NCBI GenBank assembly: GCA_039028635.1
Contig: JBCCHV010000039.1
Span: forward strand, 1-63,508
Direction of reading: 5' to 3'
Length of the DNA: 63,508 nt
Source: Acidobacteriota bacterium
GTDB lineage: Bacteria; Acidobacteriota; Thermoanaerobaculia; Multivoradales; JBCCEF01
The notes beneath the pieces are model-generated. The model saw only the letters and a program-made list of their open reading frames with translations, was not told where the DNA came from and did not search any database. The position numbers were made by a program, and so were the translations under genes. Position 1 is the stretch's first letter. The number at the start of each line of letters is the position of its first letter. Of this stretch, positions 27,878-35,967 are shown in pieces.

Positions 27878-28903
27878 TCAGTAGCCGATCCGGAGATCGG
27901 AGCTGGTGAGGCTTTCGAGAAAGGCGACCAGGGCGGCCTGCTCGTCTTCGCTGAGGTCGAGGGGCTCGATGCGCTCGTCCTGGAAGCGGTTCTCGATTCC
28001 ACCTTCGACGTAGAAGTCGACCACCGCTTCGAGGGTATCGAAGCGGCCATCGTGCATGTACGGTCCGGTGATCTCGACGTTGCGCAGGCTCGGGGTCTTG
28101 AAGCGGCCGCGGTCCTCCGGCATCAGGGTGACGTAGAAGCGACCGAGGTCGATCTTCTCGTAGTCGAAGCCGATGCCGGTGTTGTGGTACTCGAAGTCGG
28201 TGAAGAAGGGCTGCTGCCGATCGAAGCTGTGGCAGCTCACGCAGCCGGCCTTGTTCTGGAACAGGTCCCAACCGGCGAGGGCCTCGGCCGAAAGGGCTCC
28301 GCGATCATTCGCGAAGTAGTAGCGGTCGAAGGGCGAGTCGCCGGCGATCAACGTGCGTTCGTAGGTCGCAATGGCCTGGGAGATGCGCTCGAAGGTCACC
28401 TCCGAATCGCCAAAGGCCTGGTCGAAGAGCACCGCGTAGGCCGGGTTTGCCGCCACATCCTCGACCGCTTCGGCCGGGTCGTCGCGGCGCATCTCCTTGG
28501 GATGGATCACCGGGTACTCGACCTGCGCCTCGAGGGACGGCTCCTCTCCGATCCAGAGCAGCTCCGGCTGGTAAGCGACGTTGAGCAGGGACGGCGCATT
28601 GCGCACTCCGAGGACCCCTCCCACCCCCAGCGGCAAGGGCTCGCCGTCGCAGAAGGCCTTGTCCGGCAGATGGCAGCTGGCGCAGCTCAGAGAGCCATCG
28701 GCGCTCAAGGCCGGATCGAAGAACAGTTGCTTGCCGAGGGTGATCTTTTCCGCCGTCATCGGATTGCCGTCCGGTACCGGGACCGGAGGGAACCCGAGAG
28801 GTAACTCGACCCGGTAGCCGATCGGCGCGACCTGCACGGTGGCACAGGCCACCAGGAAGGCCAGCGCCAGGCAGAGGAGCAGAGGGGCTTTCGGCAAGCG
28901 CAT
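27878..28903 (-). CDS. MauG / dihaem cytochrome c peroxidase family lipoprotein
   Basis: 341 residues from the ATG at 28903 (a start at 28930 adds nine). Lipobox AFLVAC puts it on a membrane facing the periplasm. Two haem sites: CASCH and CVSCH, and the family landmarks LGKQLFFDPALSADGSLSC, SLLNVAY and FKTPSLRNVEITGPYMHDG. Members reduce hydrogen peroxide or modify partner proteins. It lies directly downstream of another lipoprotein gene on the same strand, probably co-transcribed. Confidence 0.93.
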   Translation of the reverse strand: MRLPKAPLLLCLALAFLVACATVQVAPIGYRVELPLGFPPVPVPDGNPMTAEKITLGKQLFFDPALSADGSLSCASCHLPDKAFCDGEPLPLGVGGVLGVRNAPSLLNVAYQPELLWIGEEPSLEAQVEYPVIHPKEMRRDDPAEAVEDVAANPAYAVLFDQAFGDSEVTFERISQAIATYERTLIAGDSPFDRYYFANDRGALSAEALAGWDLFQNKAGCVSCHSFDRQQPFFTDFEYHNTGIGFDYEKIDLGRFYVTLMPEDRGRFKTPSLRNVEITGPYMHDGRFDTLEAVVDFYVEGGIENRFQDERIEPLDLSEDEQAALVAFLESLTSSDLRIGY

Positions 28904-28933
28904 GTTTCGGCGGGTATCAGCTCTCGGCAATGG

Positions 28934-29923
28934 TTAGCGGGTGCGAACCTCGGGAACGGCTTCGAGCTGCTCGAGGTCGAGCATGTTCTGCCAGGCCTCG
29001 GCCAAGGTCAGACCACCGGGACGCGGCGTGGCGTTGGAGATCTTGTAGTAGCGATCGACGAAGAACTCCTTGCAGTTGACGAAGGTGATGGTCGGTCGGC
29101 GGAGGCCGCTGACCACGTTGCCGTTCTCGTCAACCTCGCCGTCGGTCAAGACGACGTGCTTCCATAGATAGTCCTCCGTGTAGCCGCTCGACGGCGAGAT
29201 CCAGGGCTCGAGGATCACGAAGTAGTCCCCCTCGCGGAAGAAGGTCGCCTGCTCGTCGAAGCTGAAGCCGCCCGGCGGGAACTCGTGGCCGGTACCGCGA
29301 TAGTCGCCGGCCATGTCGATGCGCAGGCCCTTGAAGCCCTGGGAGCGATCGACACCATCCACCGGCGTGAGCTTGATGTCCCAATGGGCGGCCACGATCT
29401 CGGGCATGAAGAGCTCGCCACCGGGGATCTTGCCCTCTTCCACCGCTTCTTCGAAGTCTTCCGTGATCTCGACCCGCGGCTCGGCCTGGGAGATGTGGAT
29501 GCCGGTCATGTCGGACTTGTCGTCGGGTCCGAGGTTGACGTGGTCGATCATCATCGCCTCGCCGGTTCCGGTGCGGTCCTTCATGTCGAAGTGGAAGAAG
29601 GAGCGGGTCTCCATGGGAACGCCGTAAAAGGTCGCCCGCCGTACCCAGGTGCCGTGCAGCCGCTCGGAGAACTCGGCGATGTCGGCGTCGGAGCCGCGAG
29701 TCACCGCCAGGCCATCGTAGCGACAGGCCTTGAGGTCCGCCCGCGCCACCGATTTCTCCGACTTGGCGAACTGCGGCGAAGTGTTCTCCGAAGCCGTGTT
29801 GGCGTCCTCTTTGGCGGGAGCGAGCTCGGTTTTCGGGGTGGTACCGCTCTGGCTGGCACAGGCCAGGCACAGGCTCATGGCCAACAGTCCAATGGGCCGC
29901 TTCCACTCGATCGTCATGGGCAT
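28934..29923 (-). CDS. Lipoprotein of unknown function, 329 aa
   Basis: ATG at 29923 after TGAGGAGACG; the frame is open further upstream but without a credible start. Lipobox SLCLACAS. A Thr/Ser/Glu-rich linker (to about residue 45) precedes a domain with ADLKACRYDGLAVTRGSDAD, FHFDMKDRTGTGEAMMIDHV, GHEFPPGGFSF and FVNCKEFFVDRYY. I do not recognise the family. The pairing with a dihaem peroxidase suggests a substrate or partner, not shown by sequence. Confidence 0.8.
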   Translation of the reverse strand: MPMTIEWKRPIGLLAMSLCLACASQSGTTPKTELAPAKEDANTASENTSPQFAKSEKSVARADLKACRYDGLAVTRGSDADIAEFSERLHGTWVRRATFYGVPMETRSFFHFDMKDRTGTGEAMMIDHVNLGPDDKSDMTGIHISQAEPRVEITEDFEEAVEEGKIPGGELFMPEIVAAHWDIKLTPVDGVDRSQGFKGLRIDMAGDYRGTGHEFPPGGFSFDEQATFFREGDYFVILEPWISPSSGYTEDYLWKHVVLTDGEVDENGNVVSGLRRPTITFVNCKEFFVDRYYKISNATPRPGGLTLAEAWQNMLDLEQLEAVPEVRTR

Positions 29924-30222
29924 CGTCTCCTCAGCTACCGGCAGTTCCGATTGCGGCCTCGCGCCGCGATCCCCGAACCCGAAGCTCGATCCCGGTGTCC
30001 ACCGCCATCGCTGGCTGCGGCCACCGGGCCGGCGATCGCCGACTCCGGGCTGGATGCTCGCTTCTTCTTTTATCGGTGCCCTGGAAGGGCAGCTACTCCC
30101 AGATTGCGAACCCAGGAAAAGGGTCGCAGAAAGGGCGGTCAGGCAGGGGTTTCGAAGGACCGCTGGCGGCTGGGGCGACGGCGCTGGGGTCAAGACTCCT
30201 GAGCCGCGCGAGGAGCGCCGGG

Positions 30223-30435
30223 TCAGGCGGGCTCGTCTTCGCCGCGAATCAGCCGCACCCAGCGACCGCAGACGTCGGCGACGTCGGCGCTGGCGAAGGC
30301 CTGGAGGGAGAAATCCTGGATTTCAGGGCGCGCCACGCCGGCTCGGCGCAGGGCCTGTCGAGTGGCACCGATCAGCGCCAAGGGGTTCGAGCTACGGCTC
30401 GAAACCTCGATTTTCGGATAGCGCGGCTCAGCCAT
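30223..30435 (-). CDS. Small conserved-type protein, 70 aa
   Basis: ATG preceded by GGTGGGAG. Soluble. The core KIEVSSRSSNPLALIGATRQ followed by ALRRAGVARPEIQDFSLQAF resembles small proteins of unknown function that I recall from proteobacteria and others (RSRNPxAL, then RRAGV). It is separated from the lipoprotein gene by about 300 bases in which I see no gene. Confidence 0.6.
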   Translation of the reverse strand: MAEPRYPKIEVSSRSSNPLALIGATRQALRRAGVARPEIQDFSLQAFASADVADVCGRWVRLIRGEDEPA

Positions 30436-30621
30436 GACGTAGCTCCCACCTACCTAACGCTTGCAACACGCCATCCGTTTCACTCCCTCCCCCATCTTTC
30501 CCGAACCAGCACTCTTCCTTGCAATTCTGGTACCGCCAGTGGGGCCCGAAGTTCTCGTCAGACCAGCGGCCGAAGACTGCCGAGCTGACCGGCTTTTCGT
30601 GCCGATCAGGCGCCGCGATCG

Positions 30622-30666
30622 TCCCGTGGACGGGAAGACGACTGTCCGCCAAGGCGGACAGTCGTC
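30622..30666. repeat. Two adjacent perfect palindromic hairpins
   Basis: TCCCGT-GG-ACGGGA (30622-30635) is followed immediately by GACGACTGTCCGCC (30637-30650), AA, GGCGGACAGTCGTC (30653-30666), a perfect 14-bp stem. The 30436-30816 region otherwise shows only a doubtful 74-codon minus frame (30428-30652). Confidence 0.6.
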
Positions 30667-30790
30667 CGGACTCGAAACACTTTTTGGAACGCTCGCCCGC
30701 TCTTCTCGCGCTGCGGTGGCCGAGCTGCTCGGATGCCTAGCGCTGCCGGGGAACCACGACCTATGCCAGAAGCTGCTGTAAGGAGCTCGG

Positions 30791-30810
30791 ACCCCGCGGG
30801 GCCGCGGGGT
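30791..30810 (-). terminator. Hairpin just after the AstE-like gene
   Basis: ACCCCGCGG (30791-30799) pairs with CCGCGGGGT (30802-30810) around GG, six bases beyond the stop codon at 30817 on the minus strand. No T run. Confidence 0.45.
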
Positions 30811-30816
30811 GTCGGC

Positions 30817-31983
30817 TCAGGCGATCGGCGTGTCGTCGGCGCGGCGCGAAACCACCAGCTCGTCGCCGAGCAGGCCATGGCGCCGGAAACCCAACAGGTG
30901 GAAGATCTCGAGAGCGAACCAGCGCGCGATCCGCCGGTTGACGACGAAGGTCTCCTCGCGCTCCGGATGGCGGCGCACTCCCGGCAACCAGTGGAGAAAG
31001 CGCTCGAGGCGCAGCCGGCGCATACGACGAGAGATCTTCAGCCAGCCCGGGCTGATCGGCCGGATGATGAAGAACCCGTCCTCTCCTTGACTTTGGTAGA
31101 GCGGCATCAGGATGAGGCCCGTCTCCGGTGCTCTCACCGCCCCGCCGACATCGCTCCCCAGGTGCTGGGCCTCCGCCACCGGGTCGAAGCTGGCGAATCC
31201 GGGCTCCATCCGGAAACCGTCTTCGGGCACGATGGCGTGGCGGTAGCGCACCTCCGTGACATGGGGCAATCCGGCGGCGACCTTGGCCAGGAGCTGCCGC
31301 CCGGCAGCCACCTCAGAGCGGCTCCCGTGATCGATCAGCCCGGCCGCTTCGAGGGCCACCCAGACCGCCGCCTCGGCACCATCGATGGCCGCCGGGTCGT
31401 CATGCTGACCGCTTTCGAAGCCGGTGGTCACCATCCCCTGCCCCACCAAGTGATGCAGCAGGGGCCCGGCGAGCTCTTCCTCCAGGCCGAGAATCAAGGG
31501 CACCGGAAACTCGAGGGCAAAGGCGCGATTGGGCAGCGTGTCATCGAGCAGGGCGAAGGCCGAGCCCGGTCCTGAGGTGGTGTGGAGGTCGAGCACGTAG
31601 ACCGGGCCCCGGGCCGCCACCCGAGCCCGTTCGATCTCGTCCGCCAGGGCGAGCATTTCCTCGTCTTCGGCACCGACCGGCAGCTCACCGCCGCGCAAGC
31701 GACGCAGGCGGTCGTCCGTCCAGATGCGGTTGAGGTCGTCTTCGAGGAAACGCTTGCCGGCGGCGAGGGCCTTGCGGTTGCCGATCAAGCCCACCAGCTC
31801 TCCCCGCAAGACGGCGGCGCCTTCGAGGTCCGCGAACACCCGCTGCAGCCCCTCGACTCCCGCCGGCTCGTTGCCATGCAGTGCCGCGACGCAGATCAGG
31901 GTCGGACCGGGCTCCTGACCGCGACGGCGGCCGATCACTCGTTCAGCATAGGCAGGGGCTTGGGGTAGCGTCGCAACCGACAT
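30817..31983 (-). CDS. Succinylglutamate desuccinylase / aspartoacylase family protein
   Basis: 388 residues from the ATG at 31983 (SVATLPQAPAYAERVIG); an upstream start gives 412. Zinc-carboxypeptidase-like fold of the AstE/AspA family: ICVAALHGNEPAG (HxxE zinc site), GLIGNRKAL, RFLEDDLNRIW, and YVLDLHTTSG (third zinc His). A long C-terminal part (IRPISPGWLKISRRMRRLRL) is unusual and may be a regulatory or binding extension. Substrate unknown: N-acyl amino acids or related. Confidence 0.9.
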   Translation of the reverse strand: MSVATLPQAPAYAERVIGRRRGQEPGPTLICVAALHGNEPAGVEGLQRVFADLEGAAVLRGELVGLIGNRKALAAGKRFLEDDLNRIWTDDRLRRLRGGELPVGAEDEEMLALADEIERARVAARGPVYVLDLHTTSGPGSAFALLDDTLPNRAFALEFPVPLILGLEEELAGPLLHHLVGQGMVTTGFESGQHDDPAAIDGAEAAVWVALEAAGLIDHGSRSEVAAGRQLLAKVAAGLPHVTEVRYRHAIVPEDGFRMEPGFASFDPVAEAQHLGSDVGGAVRAPETGLILMPLYQSQGEDGFFIIRPISPGWLKISRRMRRLRLERFLHWLPGVRRHPEREETFVVNRRIARWFALEIFHLLGFRRHGLLGDELVVSRRADDTPIA

Positions 31984-32198
31984 CGAAAACTCGCTCTTTT
32001 TCCTGGCGCGGGGTCGGCTTCCGCGGCCCGCGGAGGAGCCGGCGACGGGACCCACATGGGATGCTCTAGCCTAGCGCTCTTTGCCCCTCCAGGCAACCGA
32101 TCCGTGACGTTTCCGCGGCGATCCCGCGACCGTCCTGCGTTGACTCTCCGCCGGGCCCTTCATATGCTCCGATACGCTCCTCGGAGGTTCTCGAACCC

Positions 32199-33500
32199 AT
32201 GCCCGCTGCTCCTTCTCCCCAGCACGACGTCATCGTCGCCGGCGGCGGTCCCAGCGGTGCGACGGCGGCCCTCTTGCTGGCTCGCCATGGCTTCCGGGTG
32301 CTGGTCGCAGAACGCAGTCGTTTTCCGCGATTTCGCCTCGGCGAATCGCTCCTGCCGGCCAACACGCCGTTGCTGCGCCGGCTCGGCGTGGCAGAGCGTC
32401 TCCGCCAGCTCCCCCACACCACCAAGCGAGGCGTCGAGTTCGGCCTCGGACATCTCTTCGATACGTCCGTGGTCGAGTTCCGGGATGCCTTCGGCCCTCA
32501 GGAATCGGCCTTCAATGTCGAGCGCGCAGCCTTCGACACCATGCTCCTCGACGCCGCCCGGGAGGCCGGCGCCGAGGTCGCCGAGGGCCTGCCCTTGCGG
32601 CGCATCCACCGACTGGCCGACGACGACGTCGAGGTTTGCCTCGGTGACCGCCGCTGCCGGGCGCGATATCTGCTCGATGCCACCGGTCAGGCCACGGTGG
32701 TCGGAAAGCACCTCGGCCTGCGCCGCGACCTCGCCGGCATGGAGCGCATCGCCTACTTCGCCCACGCCACCGGCGTCGAAGGCCTGGCCGGCGAGCGGGC
32801 CGGCTTTCCGTCGATCCTGATGATGCGCGACGCTTGGTTCTGGAGCATTCCCCTCGACGCCCAGCGCACCAGCTTGGGGGTGGTGATGGATCGCTCCGCG
32901 GCGCGGCGCTTGCCGGTGCCTCCGGAGCAGCGATTGCAATGGGCCTTGGCCCGCTGCCCGCTGCTCGCCCACCGGTGCCGCGACGCCGTGCTCCCGGAGC
33001 GCAACGGCGTGGCCGCTGACTTCACCTACCGCTGCGCCCCCGCCTGCGGTCCGGGCTACTTTCTGCTCGGCGACGCCGCCACCTTCGTCGATCCGATTTT
33101 CTCCACCGGTGTCTACCTCGGCATGGCGGGGGCCACCGCTGCCAGCGATGGCCTGACTGAGGCGCTCGCCGGACGCCGTTCGCCCGCCGCCATCCGGCGG
33201 CGCTACCGGCGCTTCGTGGACCGCAGCACGCGACCCTACCTGCGCCTGATCCAGCAGTTCTATGACCCGGCATTTCGCGATCTCCTGCTCGCCGGCGCCG
33301 GCCCGCTGCAACTTCATCGGGCGGTGCTGTCGCTGCTCGCCGGCCACGGAGTCCCTCGACCGGCTTGGCGCATCCGCTGGCGCATGGCGCTCTTCGGTCT
33401 CGCCGTCAAAGCGCAGCATCTCGTTCCCCTGGCTCCCCGCCAATCGGCCCAGTCCCTGCTCTCCGGGGCAGGCGAGTGGAATCGGCAGGCTGCTGCTTGA
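32199..33500 (+). CDS. FAD-dependent halogenase-like oxidoreductase
   Basis: 433 residues. FAD-binding GGGPSGATAA at about residue 14 and GDAATFVDPIFSTGV near residue 300. DAWFWSIPLD contains the W-x-W-x-I-P motif of flavin-dependent halogenases that separates them from monooxygenases. RLGESLLPANTPLLRRLG resembles the GES substrate loop. It is followed by two overlapping hot-dog dehydratase genes, so the likely target is a carrier-bound or aryl-polyene-type intermediate; a geranylgeranyl-reductase-like role is the alternative. Confidence 0.85.
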   Translation: MPAAPSPQHDVIVAGGGPSGATAALLLARHGFRVLVAERSRFPRFRLGESLLPANTPLLRRLGVAERLRQLPHTTKRGVEFGLGHLFDTSVVEFRDAFGPQESAFNVERAAFDTMLLDAAREAGAEVAEGLPLRRIHRLADDDVEVCLGDRRCRARYLLDATGQATVVGKHLGLRRDLAGMERIAYFAHATGVEGLAGERAGFPSILMMRDAWFWSIPLDAQRTSLGVVMDRSAARRLPVPPEQRLQWALARCPLLAHRCRDAVLPERNGVAADFTYRCAPACGPGYFLLGDAATFVDPIFSTGVYLGMAGATAASDGLTEALAGRRSPAAIRRRYRRFVDRSTRPYLRLIQQFYDPAFRDLLLAGAGPLQLHRAVLSLLAGHGVPRPAWRIRWRMALFGLAVKAQHLVPLAPRQSAQSLLSGAGEWNRQAAA

Positions 33501-33850
33501 GCGCCCGGTTCGACTTCGGCGAGGGGCGCCTCGAGGACACCACCTGGTATCTGCCGGTCGGCATCCCTGCCGACAGCCCCTTTTTCGAAGGCCACTTTCC
33601 GGAGTCCCCGGTGCTCCCGGCGGTGGCTCAGCTCGAGCTGCTCCGGCAGGCCTGGGATCGGCTCGGTCGCAGCGCTCATCTGGTGGCGATCGACAATCTT
33701 CGCCTGGCCTCTCCCCTTCTCCCCGGAGACCAGCTGAGCTTGGAGATCGCCCTTCCCGATGCCGCCTCCGGCCGCAGTAGCTTCCGCCTTCTGCGCCGGA
33801 CCGACGAGATCTCCCGGGGGATCCTGCGCTGGCAGAGCGGAGAGTCATGA
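33497..33850 (+). CDS. ApeI-like hot-dog 3-hydroxyacyl carrier dehydratase
   Basis: 117 residues from a TTG at 33497 that overlaps the previous TGA (TTGA). The hot-dog helix region PFFEGHFPESPVLPAVAQLE has the GHFP active-site His of FabZ/FabA-type dehydratases. It lacks FabZ's N-terminal LPHR block, as in ApeI-type members of aryl polyene clusters. Overlaps the next gene by four bases (ATGA). Confidence 0.85.
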   Translation: MSARFDFGEGRLEDTTWYLPVGIPADSPFFEGHFPESPVLPAVAQLELLRQAWDRLGRSAHLVAIDNLRLASPLLPGDQLSLEIALPDAASGRSSFRLLRRTDEISRGILRWQSGES

Positions 33851-34245
33851 ACCGGATCTCCCAGCGACTTCCCCACCGCGGTCCGGCTCTACTGGTGAAG
33901 GAGATCGTCCAGCGGGATGGCGATCGACTGGTCTGCGAGGGGGAGATCCCCCCCACCAGCGCCTTCGCCGACGGCGGCCGAGCCCCGGCCTTTCTCGCCC
34001 TCGAGCTGGCCGCCCAGAGCGCCGCCCTGGTCGAGTCTTCGACCGACGAGGAGCCACGCATCGGCTATCTGGTGCGCATCCGAAGGGCTCAGCTCGCGGC
34101 CCCGTCGGTCCCCACCGGCGTCCGCCTGAGAACCGAGATCCAGCCCCTCGGCGGCAGCGGTGGCCTCCGCATGTTCCGGGTCCGGGTTCTCCTCGACGGC
34201 GAGGAGATCGCCAGCGGCGACCTCACGACGGTCCTGACAGACTGA
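33847..34245 (+). CDS. ApeP/FabZ-like hot-dog dehydratase
   Basis: 132 residues. N-terminal RLPHRGPALLVKEIV and central LALELAAQSAAL (Glu of the FabZ ExxAQ motif) are visible, but GHFP is not. It is translationally coupled to the preceding ApeI-like gene, so the two may form a heteromeric dehydratase in which one chain gives the His and the other the Glu (inference). The halogenase plus two dehydratases looks like a fragment of an aryl-polyene or xanthomonadin-type pathway. Confidence 0.8.
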   Translation: MNRISQRLPHRGPALLVKEIVQRDGDRLVCEGEIPPTSAFADGGRAPAFLALELAAQSAALVESSTDEEPRIGYLVRIRRAQLAAPSVPTGVRLRTEIQPLGGSGGLRMFRVRVLLDGEEIASGDLTTVLTD

Positions 34246-34352
34246 GGGAGAGCCGGCGGCGAAGCGCCGTGGTAACGGTTTCGCGCCTGCGACGCACTCT
34301 GGAGTTGTGCCATGCTCAGCCGGCGATTCGAGACTTCCCGGATCCAGTCAAT

Positions 34353-35309
34353 ATGTCAGCCAGCGATTCCAAGCCTTCGCCAGCCGTTCGACGCAAGCTC
34401 GAAAACCGTCGCACCCGACTCGTCGCCCTCGCCCGCCAGGTGCGGGCCATCGATGTCAGCAAGTTCGAGTCGTCGTCCGATGACCGAGTCCAGGAAACCC
34501 TCGTTCCGGTCGTGCGAGACATCGCCAAGAAGGCCTCCCAGGTGTTCGCCACCGCCCCGGATCCCGACCACGAGATCGCCGACCTTTTCGACGTCGCGTC
34601 CCTCGAGGTCGAGGTCAACGTCGCCCGCCTCGAGCGCGTCCTCGAACGCAGCGACACCCTGCCGAAACAGCTCTACTTGAGCTGCTCGATCCTGCTTTCA
34701 TCGCTGTTGCGAGCCGCCGTCGCCCTCGAGAATCGTCTCGCCTTCACCCTGCAGCGAACGGCGGAGCTGTCGCTGCGCGAGGAGCTCGAGGTAGGGCTGG
34801 CCATCCGACGAGACTATCGACGCTTCGAGGGCTGGGTCTCGGCCTTCGTCGATCGCTCCGGCGAAGAGTTGCGCCGGGACCTCGATGCCGGCGCCACGGC
34901 CCTCGCCTGGCTGCGCAGCCGGCCATCCTTTGATCGCATGCGGTTCAGCGACCGGCGTGAGCTCTTCGAGCTCGAGCGACGCACCCGTGAATGGCTCGAT
35001 TCGGACGGCGCCAGCGAGCCCGGTCGGGGCTTGCGATCGGATATCGGGACCTACTCGAAGATGGTCCAGCTGATCAACGCTCGCACCGAGATCTTCGACC
35101 ACGATCGTCAACTCACCGCCGACCTGCTCGCGGCCCTCGACGATCTCGACGAGGACGCCTCCCTCGATGAGGAGCTGCTCGAGCGCACCCAGCGCCTGCT
35201 CGGCCGCTGCACCGAGCTCGATTGTCTGCTCGACCACTGGCCGGAAGCACCCGCCTCATCCTGGCGACGCATCCTGAACCGCCTCGCGACCACCCTCGGT
35301 CTGGAATAG
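34353..35309 (+). CDS. Hypothetical helical protein, 318 aa
   Basis: ATG at 34353; no strong ribosome-binding site, and an upstream start cannot be excluded. No signal peptide. Almost entirely helical, Arg/Glu/Leu-rich, for example KLENRRTRLVALARQVRAID, ARLERVLERSDTLPKQ, ELERRTREWLDSDG, DLLAALDDLDEDASLDEELL. It resembles a structural or scaffold protein. Unknown family. It precedes a roadblock-like gene and may share a function with it, but a 240-base gap separates them. Confidence 0.75.
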   Translation: MSASDSKPSPAVRRKLENRRTRLVALARQVRAIDVSKFESSSDDRVQETLVPVVRDIAKKASQVFATAPDPDHEIADLFDVASLEVEVNVARLERVLERSDTLPKQLYLSCSILLSSLLRAAVALENRLAFTLQRTAELSLREELEVGLAIRRDYRRFEGWVSAFVDRSGEELRRDLDAGATALAWLRSRPSFDRMRFSDRRELFELERRTREWLDSDGASEPGRGLRSDIGTYSKMVQLINARTEIFDHDRQLTADLLAALDDLDEDASLDEELLERTQRLLGRCTELDCLLDHWPEAPASSWRRILNRLATTLGLE

Positions 35310-35513
35310 GCGGCGAAGACCCCTCACGACGTGCCTTCCTCGGCAACCGTCCCGCTCTCGCCACCGGAGACACAACCCTAGGCGAGGGATCGGTCGGTCG
35401 ACCCCAGCAGCAGGAGAGCCAGGCGATCCACGGGAGGTTCAGGGCTGCCGAAATCAACGAATTCGTCACCGCGAAGGCCACTACCGGTTGGTGGCCTGGC
35501 AACTCATCCTTTA

Positions 35514-35542
35514 TTGCTTAATTTTATTAATTGAGATAGGAT
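35514..35542 (+). promoter_or_regulatory. Weak candidate promoter before the roadblock-like gene
   Basis: TTGCTT (35514-35519), 17 bases, TAGGAT (35537-35542), in an AT-rich island (35508-35548). It would leave almost no leader before the GTG at 35551. A dyad GGCCAC/GTGGCC lies just upstream (about 35478-35498). Confidence 0.3.
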
Positions 35543-35550
35543 TCGTTTCG

Positions 35551-35967
35551 GTGATCAGTTCTACGGAACCGATTTCGGTTCTTCAATCAGAGCTCGAGGC
35601 TCTGGTGAGCTCGCTACCCAACTGCCAGGCCGCCGGCCTCGTCGACCTGGATACGGGAGAGATTTTGGCGATGAGCCAGCAGAGCTCGATCGACCCGGAC
35701 ACGGCCGTCATGATCGGCGCCTCGATCCACGATCGCTTCAATCATTCCCGAATCGAGCAGCTGGAGTCCCTGCCCGAATCGTCGACCAGCCCGGTCGACG
35801 AGCTGGTCTACCTGTGCCAAGGCCTGAGCTTCGTGTTCCTCCGAGCGACTCCCCGCTCGGTGCTCTTCATCATCGGCTCCGAGGGCGCCAACTTCGGTCT
35901 TCTTTCCCTGCGCGGACACCAGACCGTGACCGCCCTCGGACTGCGAGCTGACGGAGGACAGTCATGA
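35551..35967 (+). CDS. Roadblock/LC7-like small protein, 138 aa
   Basis: I choose the GTG at 35551 (ISSTEPISVLQSELEAL); longer versions add a hydrophobic, AT-rich leader that is probably promoter DNA. The pattern LQSELEALVSSLPNCQAAGLVDLDTGEILA, split here as a helix then two strands, and the later SFVFLRATPRSVLFIIGSE match the alternating helix/strand order of roadblock proteins, which bind small GTPases or dimerise. No GTPase gene is adjacent. The stop overlaps the next ATG. Confidence 0.6.
   Translation: MISSTEPISVLQSELEALVSSLPNCQAAGLVDLDTGEILAMSQQSSIDPDTAVMIGASIHDRFNHSRIEQLESLPESSTSPVDELVYLCQGLSFVFLRATPRSVLFIIGSEGANFGLLSLRGHQTVTALGLRADGGQS

Noticed and set aside
30428-30652. 74-codon minus-strand frame overlapping the start of the 70-residue gene
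   Set aside because: TTG start lies inside a perfect palindrome and codon use is unlike its neighbours.
32160-34061. 633-codon minus-strand frame opposite the halogenase and dehydratases
   Set aside because: No recognisable domain, and the plus-strand genes have clear motifs and overlapping starts.
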